Below, piece by piece: positions 55,034 through 64,000 of a stretch of DNA of 64,000 nt. The stretch spans positions 77,467,501 through 77,531,500 of the forward strand of contig CM075652.1 in the NCBI GenBank assembly GCA_037953625.1, in the 5' to 3' direction. The first letter of the stretch is position 1. Each line of letters begins with the position of its first letter. A model generated the notes under the pieces. That model had not been told where the DNA came from. It saw only the letters and a list, made by a program, of their open reading frames with translations, and did no database searches. Source of the DNA: Crotalaria pallida (lineage: Eukaryota > Streptophyta > Magnoliopsida > Fabales > Fabaceae). The translations under genes and the position numbers were made by a program.

Positions 55034-55877
55034 TCAAAACAACTCGAATTCCACTTGCTCTCCTGCTTTATACTCTAAATACTTACCACCCTTGCCCTGT
55101 GACTGTGAGGTCATGTCTGAAACTCCGAATTCACAAATGTCTGGAAGTTCTGGTGGGATAGCACAACGTATTAAGGCCCAATTAAGACCCTCGAAGAAGG
55201 GGTGCTGTTTAATCTCAGCAGCACCTTTCTCTGAACCGAAACGGTTTTCCGGCTCTTTAACCAGCAACCCCCTTATGAGATCCCTCGCTTGGAAACTAAC
55301 AAATGGGCTGTCGGGGAACCTGAGACTCTGCAACACCACATTGGCTAATGTTTCTTCATTATTGGAACCTTTAAAGGGCGTCCTACCATATAAAAGCTCA
55401 TAAAGAAAAACGCCAAATGTCCACCAGTCAACTGCAGCACCATGTCCCTCTCCTTTGATGATCTCTGGTGCCAAGTATTCATGAGTACCGACAAATGAAT
55501 TTGATCTTGCATCGGTCGGCTCAGCCACGAGCTGTGGCAACGATCTGATATGAGCAGCAAGATCAACTTTTAATTTCCTTGCTTTAGCAGCAGGAGGTAA
55601 GAATCTAGGGCTGAAGCATGGAACTTGACAGACTGGTTCAATGCAGAATGGTTCGATGCAACTTGATTGTGCACAAGGACCAGAAATCTTAGCAGGATCC
55701 AAATCAGTTGATTTCAGAAGTGTAGGGCTAACATCACACCGTAGTGACAGGTCAAAATCCGTGAGCATAATGTGTCCATCTTCTCGAACAAGAATGTTTT
55801 CAGGTTTCAAATCACGATAAACAACTCCAAGCATGTGCAAATACTCCAAAGCAAGAAGGACTTCAGCAACATAAAAC
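55034..55877 (-). CDS. KIPK: KIPK-like exon 2
   Basis: The acceptor TACCCAG precedes GTTTTATGTTGC (FYVAEV...). It encodes the C-lobe, the activation-loop insertion containing a CIEPFCIEPVC motif, and the C-terminal FELF. This intron position, just before FYVAEVLLALEYLH, is the usual one in AGC-VIIIa genes. Confidence 0.92.
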
Positions 55878-58800
55878 CTGGGTATTTAAAGCAGATGATC
55901 AGTATACATGTGATACAATTGTTGAATAATGGCATGCATATATTATACGGGGACAATTATTGTTCAAGACTAGTAGCACAGATGCGCAATGAACACAATT
56001 TCAATTAAACTCTTGGTCGATTTTATATTTTTAAAACCAAATATTTGTTTGACTTTAAATTAGCTTAGTCTTTTCACGAAAGCAGGAGCAGTAGTACATT
56101 GGCAGTTATATATACGTAGACAAAAACACGGACATTTAATTGCACGAAAGTACTAAGAAGAAAGAAAATAATTAGCTCTATGAGGAAACTTTTAAAAAGA
56201 CAACAAAAAGATATTGACAGATGACACAAGTTGTATTTCATTTACTAAAATAAGTAAGCACTTATGATTTAGAAAAATGATACTCTCACATCTCTTTTTG
56301 AGGTGTAGGACACCTCTTTTTGAGGTACAGGAGGTGTACGGAGGAGAGAGATAATAAGAGAAAAGAGAAAAGTGATTGGTGATGTCATTTGAAAGGAAGA
56401 AAGAGTCAGAAAGAAAACCAAGGTATAAATTAGGGTGTAACAAGAAAAGTTGTAATAATATAATGGTTGTATAATTTACTATAATCTAAATTTATCCTGA
56501 ACCTGTATAATTTACTATAACCAATGCAGTTTTTGTGACAGGAATGACCTAACAACAGTTTTTTTTTAATGTATTCAACTACTCAAGTATTTAACAATCA
56601 TTGGGATAAAAAGAACAATAAAACAGAAAATATTTTGAATTACGTGCATTGCACTCCATGCCAAATGGATGTTTCATACAGTCATGTATAAGCTGACAGA
56701 ATACAAAATAGAAATAAAGGCAATTTGATATGTCGTCATGTTGAGAGTTACACAAATACATTACATTAAATTCAGGAATACATTACTATTACCAAATTTA
56801 TAAAACAAATAGAAATAAAGGCAGCCCGGCTCACAAGACTCCCATCCCACTGGGCCAGGTCTAGGAAGAGTATATTTACACAGCCTTCCCCCTACAAGTG
56901 GAGAGGTTGTTTCGAGGATGTGAACCCATGACCACCACCACAATGCAAGTTGGGCCGAGGCTCACACTCTACCATTACTAAATATTAATCAACAATAACT
57001 GGACCAACCTTTTTGTAAATGCTAAACAAAGTGGCAATCAAGAATAAGGATCACACCAGCAAGAAGTGAAGCAAGGATTAAATTTCTGGCAAAGCATGGC
57101 TAAAAGAAATATGGAATATGCATCGCGCAAGCAAGCAAGCTGCATGACAGTAAATCACGGGGACTGTAGTAACATGGTATCTTCCTCAAATAAACCTCAT
57201 GAATCAGTAATCAAAGTCAATGGCAAGATTTTGTCATCCTTCTTTTAACTCTAAAAAATTTATAATTGGAAGGAAATTCTATCCTAAAAAATTGAGCATA
57301 TATTTATCCAAATAATCATGAAGCACAATCAAAGTGAAACAATCTATTGACACTATTTGACTTCTAGATTTACATGGTTATAAACGGGCATTTTTAAGTT
57401 ATACAAGTTGCAACAGTGCATCTATATCCTTAATTAATTCAACATCTTGAAATTCATAGAATCATATTTTTTTTATGGTGTAGCAATGAAGCATTATATG
57501 TAATAAGCATATCAAAACCCTGTTGACTACATTAGGTATACCAGAAATGTATGAGAAATGATGATTGATGAGAATGAGAACAAGCATATGTCAGCAACTA
57601 GTATGATGACTTGTATGAGGTTGCAGATAACTTTGGACTAAGAGAAAATAAATTGCTTATATTACTGGACAGTTATTCTCATTTCTCAGCATTGTACCTA
57701 GCTGCTGGCTCTGAAAAACTTCTACCAAGCTGTTTCTGCCGTAGAACATGAAGATCTCCTCCTGGACAAAACTCCATGACCAGACATGAAAGATTATCTG
57801 ATGTAAACTGCGCATACATTGTAGGAAGAAAAGGATGATCCAGCATCCTTAATATTTCTCTTTCAGTTTGAGCCCTGGGCATCTTCTTTCTTCTAGCCAA
57901 AAAGTCATTGTCCATGACCTTAATAGCAAACAAGCAATTTGTGCCAATTAGTTCAGCAAGATATACAGTCCCAATGTCTCCGCAACCAAGTTTCTTCAAA
58001 AGATTGAAGTGTCTCAAACCTAAGACTCCATGCTGCATTTGAGCATGCCGTATGGCTTCCCACCTAACATCCTTTGACATGTGAGGCCTATTGCCACAAA
58101 TAGAACCACTAACATTGCTGTCATCACTGGTACTTGTACTGCTACTGTAGTCACCTTGGCTACTCTTTGAACTTTGTGAAAATTCAAGTTGCTCTTTCAA
58201 CCTGGTATTATTTTTCACTTTTGCAACTTCTCTGCTGCTATTACAGCCAACTGATGCTGAGCCAGAGTGAACATTACTCGAGTTTACTCCATCTCCAGGA
58301 TTGACAGATCCCAATGCTATAACACTTTGGTTGTTTTCTTTACTTGTATTTTCTATAGCACACAAACATCTCTTGCATACTAGTTGACCTGTACCAGGAA
58401 CTGACCTGTTATTTACTTCATCAGATGTAGGATCACATAAAGCAGAACCTGAACCCTGCTTTAGTTTCTTCTTAACCAAATTCTTGTTTTTGATGATTGA
58501 TTTGACAGCACGGGGGCCATTGCGTGACAGTTTGCACACTCTATTACCATTTACTGAAGTAGATGAGGAAGATACTGTTTGTAACCTACCTTTCCGCCCA
58601 TTCTTTGAGACAGACGCTTTATTTTCTGATTTTTTAGGGGAAGAAACATTTTCAGGCAACACTGGTTTACTTCCACTAGTGTTATAGGTAGATGGAGAAG
58701 ATGCAGATGCTTGTTTTTCTATTTGAGTCGTCTCCAATGGCTGTGATTGATCCCCAACTTTACTTGATGAACATACCATATCACTTTCCATCAATGAAGC

Positions 58801-59460
58801 ACCAGTATCATTTTCTGTAGTTGCAACAGCAATTCTGGAAGAATGATCGTTTTGGTCTAATGATGTGATTTTGGCAGTTTGATGAGGCCGCAATGTTTTA
58901 TCTGAGGAAAGTGACTTGCTTTCTTCCGGCACTTGAGATATTTCAATTGTACTCACTTTACTCCCAAGGTTAGATGGCCCAGATCGTCTACCTTCAACTA
59001 CAACTGAATTGTACAATGTATGTATCTTTCCAACCTCAGATATTCTTGGGGAAGCAGCTGTTGACTTTGATAACCTTTTCATAGCAGCCATTTCTGAAGC
59101 CCTAGATACGCACATGTCTCTTAATGCCTGCTTCAAGGTCACAGGCTCAGAAGCCCCAACTCGTGGGGACCGAGGGACACCCATTGTGATTGGTTTTTTT
59201 AATGCACTTTTCATCCTAGGGCTTGTACCATCTTGTAAAATACCCAAATCCCTGGAAGAAGATTTAAGAGTAATTGATTCAAACAGCTTATTGATATCAT
59301 TATCAGGATTATCCTTATATCCAAGTTTCAGCATAGGAAGCTTCTGATTTTTTTCTGCCTCGCTATATCCAGACTTGGACTGGTAAACCCCTGCAACTTT
59401 CCCAGAATTTAGATCTTCCATTGCTTCAACTATTTCACAAGTGCCAGAGAATGAACCCAT
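55034..59460 (-). CDS. KIPK: KIPK-like AGC-VIIIa protein kinase, two coding exons, 868 aa
   Basis: Exons 59460-57698 and 55877-55034 join in phase (split Arg codon AG|G) to 868 codons plus stop. The first 480 residues are Ser/Thr-rich and low complexity, starting MGSFSGTCEIVE as in KIPK kinases. The kinase domain starts near 485: glycine loop GCGDIG (492-497), AIK lysine 514, YRDLKPEN with catalytic Asp 610, DFD (628-630) in place of DFG, and APE at 724-726. DFD and the roughly 90-residue insertion before APE define plant AGC-VIII kinases. The C-terminal FELF (865-868) is the FxxF motif that docks PDK1. The length is near that of Arabidopsis KIPK (about 930), far above D6PK (about 500). KIPK binds a kinesin-like calmodulin-binding protein and acts in growth control. 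No defects seen. Confidence 0.9.
55878..57697 (-). other. KIPK-like intron (1820 bases)
   Basis: AT-rich, with a SINE at about 56815-56975. The ORFs inside are short and unrecognisable. Confidence 0.85.
56815..56975 (-). mobile_element. SINE within the KIPK intron
   Basis: On the minus strand a GGGTTCACATCC B-box-like motif (56917-56928 on the plus strand) is followed by CTTGTAGGGGGAAGGCTGTG and a GTGAGCCGGGCTGCC 3' part. This layout is known from dicot tRNA-derived SINEs. The flanks TATTACCAAATTTA and CATTACTAAATATT form a poor TSD, so it is old. Confidence 0.6.
57698..59460 (-). CDS. KIPK: KIPK-like exon 1
   Basis: 587 codons plus two bases, from the first in-frame ATG to SFSEPAA plus the split Arg codon. 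The donor is GTACAATG. It holds the whole N-terminal region and the kinase N-lobe. Confidence 0.92.
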
Positions 59461-60732
59461 TGATGATAAATTGCTCCACTAACTTAGCTTTGGTGAAGAA
59501 GAAGTAACACAAGCAGTTTGACTCAATGTAAAAATATATAATTCATTTCACATGAAGAGCATCAGACACCATATCTCAAAACTCAAGGGCAATGAACCCA
59601 CAATCCAACTTTCATAATCCAAACCATTCTTTTGGTCAAATCTAACACACAGCCTGAATGATACACTGACTTCTTTACTAGCTAAGTCACACTCAAATCC
59701 TGATGCAATGTCCAACATTCAAATACATCAGCAAACTAAGAGGAAATGTCTAAATTAAAACGAAATTGGGAAGAATACAAACAGACATAAAAAAAGTGAG
59801 ACAAAGAAATCATCAGATGAAACAAAAAATAGACATCATAGGCAGTGTAAGAGAAACTACAAAAAGGCACTCGCTTGCGAAAAAAGATAACTTCAAGGCA
59901 CATATATCAAATTGAACATGGAACAGCAAGATATTGCAATTTCATTTTTAATGGTTTGGCACTCTGAAAAAAAATTTAAGATGCGAAATACAAGACAATA
60001 ATATATCACATAAAAACAAAGGGAATTTCAGTATTAAGGTATTTGTAAAATGAGAAATTAGGATGACCTCTTAAAGGTTTGGCTTCATTATACCCAGCAA
60101 CGTCAGCACCCTTATTGTTTTAAAAAATTATAAGGAGTGCAAGTGCAGTGAGGGGTATCAAGTGTAATTAAGACAAACCCTGGGGAAAGTCAATATAATT
60201 TGCCCTTCGATAACTCAAATGAAAACATGAGCACTAAATAACAAGATGCTAGAGATAAGCTACAAAATTCACTGAGGATAGTGTGCAAAATGCAGTTTAA
60301 CACTGTTTATACACAGGATCCAGTTTATAACAAGCAAAACAATTCCCCTCTTAATCTGTTAGTATATACTGTAAAACCAAGTTGGACCTATTTTCTTATC
60401 CTTTCAAGGCTTTCACCAATGTGCCAAATCAACAGATCTAATGAAGCATAAATCAAACCAAAGTTGTAAGTTGTAGCCCACTTCTTGTTTATATTCATAA
60501 TGCATTTGCCCACCACAAAATTAAAAATAAAATAAAATAAACACAATAAGAACCAAGGTAATTGTAAAAAATAAAAAAGGCCATCAAAGCATGTAATTCT
60601 TTTGCTGGAAAATATATCATTTTAAATCTAAGTCATTTAACTATAAGAAAATTAAAAAACAAAACTTTCAGTAAATTCTAGAGCAAGGCGATTAAAAAAA
60701 TCCATCCAAATGCAGATTCAACCATCCAGAAC

Positions 60733-60772
<40 letters not shown>

Positions 60773-61200
60773 AGAATCAGCTTCTTCATATGTAAAATGG
60801 AAATCCAATTCAAAAGTCAAGTAGTGTTACAAGGAAAGGGTGAAAATCTGAGTTAAAAGAATGAGGTAACTCATAAGCACGCACAATATAAATATAAATA
60901 AATGAGAAAAGAAAAACACGTTTTCAACAAAAAACAAAACGCGTAGAATGCGATCGGAGACAGAAGCAGCACCTTAACTTAAAGCAAAGAATCAGAAGCA
61001 CATTGAGTTGAAGTGAGGGAATCTATGGAGGCGGAGAACGGGGAGAGACTGAGAGAGAGAACCCTAGGCGAGGGAGGAAGTGAAGGAAGGAAAAAGCTGA
61101 AAGGTAGAGAGAGGGAGAGAGAGAGAGAGAAGGAGAAGAGGAAGATGCACAGTGGTTTGGTTTATTTTCTTGTCTATGAACGCTGCTTTCAGCACTGGCA
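59461..61200 (-). promoter_or_regulatory. KIPK-like 5' leader, probable 5'UTR intron and promoter-proximal region
   Basis: A CT-rich stretch on the minus strand (61140-61075, (CT)n) is typical of a plant leader. A candidate donor (AAG followed by GTGCTG, about 60972) and acceptor (CTTCTTCACCAAAG, about 59498) would remove about 1.5 kb and bring the leader close to the ATG at 59460. The region holds a 40-base A-run (about 60731-60770). Ends are inferred and need transcript data. Confidence 0.45.
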
Positions 61201-61331
61201 CTGATAATTTTGTACGTATGTGGGACCCACCACGTCCCTATGGCAGGTGCTCAAAGACAAGCTATACATTATTTTTTTTTTTGGTTTTTGAACCATTTCG
61301 TATAATAAAGCATGTTTTTGTATAATTATTA

Positions 61332-61552
61332 CTCCCTCCGGTTATTTCATTGTGAGATTCGAATGTTGCTAGATTTGTTAGTTGGATATGTCAAAATCTG
61401 GTACTATACATTTTTTAAATTTATTATTGAAATTTTAAAAATTACTAAATTAGAAATAATTATATATTATTAAAAATTGAAATAAAAATTTATAAATAAA
61501 ATCAAAATAAAAACTCGAAAATAAATTTTATGTTTAAAATCGTAGGAGGGAA
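61332..61552. mobile_element. Stowaway-like MITE
   Basis: TA flanks on both sides. The left end is CTCCCTCCGGTTATTTC and the right end, on the other strand, TTCCCTCCTACG. 221 bases, AT-rich and non-coding. It lies upstream of the KIPK leader. Confidence 0.65.
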
Positions 61553-62024
61553 TATATTTAATTATTTAAATTTGTAGTGATAATTCTAACTTTTCTATGT
61601 CTTCAATTCGAGTTCTTATGGACACATGTTCGTAACTCAAGACATTTCATATTTTTCACTATAGCAAACTCTTAATATTAAGCTTAACGAATCATGTATT
61701 AGTATTATATCATCATGTATTTTAGACACAATTTTATCTCAATAATGCTTTTATAATATAATTTTAATAACATTAATTATTTATAATTTATAAAAATAAT
61801 CTCAAATAATATTTAAATATTAAAATTGAATGAAAGTTAACATTACAATAATTGAAATTAATAATACTTACTAAAAATTATAAAGTGTATGAAAAAATAC
61901 AATATAATATTGAATAATGCAACGAAACCTCACTTTAACAGCTCTTTATTTAAAATTGTTAATTGAACAATATTCATACTCAAATATCAATTAAACAATA
62001 AATTAAAAACATAATACTTATATA

Positions 62025-62064
<40 letters not shown>

Positions 62065-62079
62065 TATCATTTTAAAAGG
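61553..62079. other. AT-rich spacer with a (TA)n microsatellite
   Basis: No gene is visible. A TA run occupies about 62027-62061. Confidence 0.6.
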
Positions 62080-64000
62080 TGTAACACTCTCACATTAATT
62101 AGTTAATTTTAGGTTTTATTAAAACAGGTGCTAGAAAATTCCTTTTTAAACTTGATTACTTATAAAAACTTTTTACGAAAATTCGGCAGAGTTTCCTCTG
62201 TTTTCCGGACTTCCCAAAAATTTTCTTCTTTAAACCTGTCAGTCCAGAAATATTTAAAAAACATAAACTACAACAGTTTAATAGGCATAACAGATCAAAC
62301 CCTAACGCCCGATTAGTATTAGCTTCAGGGCGTACGACTATTACATACTCTAGAATTATAAAAATAACTGTCCACTCATAATAATAAATATACATTCCAC
62401 GCGGTGGAATGAAAATCCTGCTCGGCCATATCCTATGTAAGCTCCACTTCAGTACCTGCAAAATATAGCAAGAAGGGTAGCATTACACAGAACTTGAAAA
62501 AATAAATTCTACAAGAGACATAGCAATAAACTAAGCCTACCCTATTATTGATATCTGTTACTCATAAATATCCATATAATTATTTTTGTTTTTCTTTTAG
62601 TTCTTCACTTATTCTCATTTTCTTTTAACTTTTAATTCTCTTTTCATTTTCCCTTATTTTATTCCACTTTTAGTCCACTATTCATTTCTCTTTCCATTCT
62701 TTCATTTTCATTCTTTGTTCTCTAATTATTTCTACATTCTCTTTTCTTTTTCTTCTTCTCTTCCTTTTCTTTTTCTCTTTTTCTCTTTCTTTTCTTTTTC
62801 TTTTTGTTATGCGTAACCTCAAGTCAGAGATCTACGCCTTCCATTGGGTGTAACCTCAAATCAGAGATCTACACCTTTCAGTGTATGCAACTGCAGGTCA
62901 GTGATCTGCATACACACCAAATTAGTTTGCAATGTAGGCAACCATAGGTCAGACGATCTACATACACGCCATAATTTATTTACGATGTATGCAACCACAG
63001 GCAGATGATCTGCATACACCCACAATTTATTTAGCCCCTTTCCTTTTATCTTTTTCTATTTAAGTGTTCCTCTTTACAAATGTTATTCTTACTTTTAATT
63101 AACTCTTAACTTGGTCATATACTCTATATTTTAACTCTCATTACTAGCTATTAGTTATCTCCTTGTTTCCCTTATCTCACATTTTTATTTACTTATTATT
63201 ACTATTTCATTACTCTATTTTAATTAACTACCATTTTTAACTTAGCTCAATTCCCCTATCATTTACAACATTTTATCTAACTTCCCTAACAACGTACTCT
63301 CTCTTTACTTTAGTATCTTTTTATTAATTTCTTTTACCGGTTATCTATTTTCCTTTACATCTAATTCACTATTTTGTTTCTATTCCCATATTCGACTCCG
63401 CACGTATTCCTTATTCCACATTCTAATCCCTCTTTTATCCCATTTAAATCTTCACTTACCATTTTACTTATTATCTTTCAGCTTATTAGTTCTACTCTTT
63501 CTACCTATTACGTTTACCCTTTTATTCTTTTACTCCCAAGTTTAGTTGGTTTTTCCTTAAATTCTCCTTTGTGTTAAAGTGTATATTTTTCTACATTTTC
63601 GTTCAATATTAACCAATTAATATCCTAAATACGCTCATCCGTTCCGGACCTTGTCCTACACGTACATATTCTATTCCCTAAGGTGTGATTTCCATTAATA
63701 ATTCTAAATATTTCATTTATGTCAGCAGGGACTACCCTAAGGTTTGTTAACATATTACCCTATTCTTAGTCACCACTATAGCATCCTAGAATTTACTTCT
63801 CAAGTAGAGGTAACACAACCCTTCTTACCTCGGGCTTTTAAAAAGAACCTGGGTTGTGGCTCGGCGACGATGGCGGCGTCGGTGTTGCTCCTCGTTAGCG
63901 AGAACAATCGCGGCTGGACCAAGGCAAGAGCTTCGAGCTTCGGGGCACCCAACACAAATCCGGTGCGATCAGGTCGGTAACGGCACCGGTGGAGGGAGGG
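62080..64000. repeat. 5' part of a long TGTAACAC-type LTR, runs off the window
   Basis: It starts TGTAACACTCTCACA and contains an AATTCGGCAGAGTTTCCTC block common in dicot gypsy LTRs of this terminus type. It then has the hairpin array at 62811-63018, a long pyrimidine-rich region (62570-62800) and, near the end, a GC-rich stretch with short ORFs (63744-63980) lacking a domain. The family is inferred. Confidence 0.5.
62811..63018. repeat. Five tandem hairpins with covarying stems
   Basis: Each unit is a short inverted repeat around a conserved loop AACC(T)CAGGTCAG(N)GATC. Stems are GCGTA/TACGC, GGTGTA/TACACC, GTGTATGCA/TGCATACAC, ATGTA/TACAT and TGTATGCA/TGCATACA. The stem sequence differs between units but pairing is kept. 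Confidence 0.85.

Overview
The window is plant nuclear DNA, almost certainly a eudicot and probably a legume (Fabaceae). The evidence is multi-exon genes with GT-AG introns, plant-only gene families (an AGC-VIIIa kinase of the KIPK type, an RLPH2-type phosphatase, a pectin acetylesterase relic), and a dense load of plant transposable elements of many classes. The legume assignment is an inference from overall sequence character and was not tested. There are no bacterial operons and no CRISPR. Two intact genes can be supported: RLPH2-like (minus strand, 30014-45661, four exons) and KIPK-like (minus strand, 55034-59460, two coding exons). Nearly everything else is mobile DNA or its debris.

Layout. 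1-12520 is the 3' part of a long LTR ending GGGATGTTACA. A complete, very young Ty1/copia element of the SIRE type (1910-12427, minus strand, perfect 5-bp TSD, LTRs differing only in a G-run) sits inside it. 12770-15774 is a non-autonomous hAT element (perfect 8-bp TSD) that holds a truncated LINE and what looks like a captured gene fragment. 16583-20324 holds a LINE tail, a relic of a ZMYM1-like hAT transposase and a broken pectin acetylesterase gene. 20379-26764 is a 6.4-kb LTR-like block (TGTAACACCCC...GGGATGTTACA) with no coding interior. 26765-30013 holds a long foldback and a MITE.

30014-45661 is the RLPH2-like gene. Its first intron is 14.4 kb because elements have accumulated in it: an outer MITE, an Athila-like LTR element inside that, a Reina-like chromovirus and a Helitron inside the Athila LTRs, a Cassandra TRIM (LTR with 5S rRNA-like sequence) and an inverted duplication inside the Athila interior, and a separate Stowaway. 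The spliced reading frame is nevertheless open across all four exons (313 aa).

46515-49967 is a LINE with a 17-bp TSD that was itself interrupted by a Helitron. 51111-52318 is a decayed hAT transposase. 53739-54672 holds two SINEs, one of them inside a tandem duplication. 55034-59460 is KIPK, with a CT-rich leader and a probable 5'UTR intron up to about 61200. 62080-64000 is the start of another TGTAACAC-type LTR that carries tandem covarying hairpins.

The two genes have no evident functional link beyond both acting in phospho-signalling. The main interest of the window is the nested-insertion history, the short palindrome arrays in two different LTR families, and the third open reading frame of the copia element.
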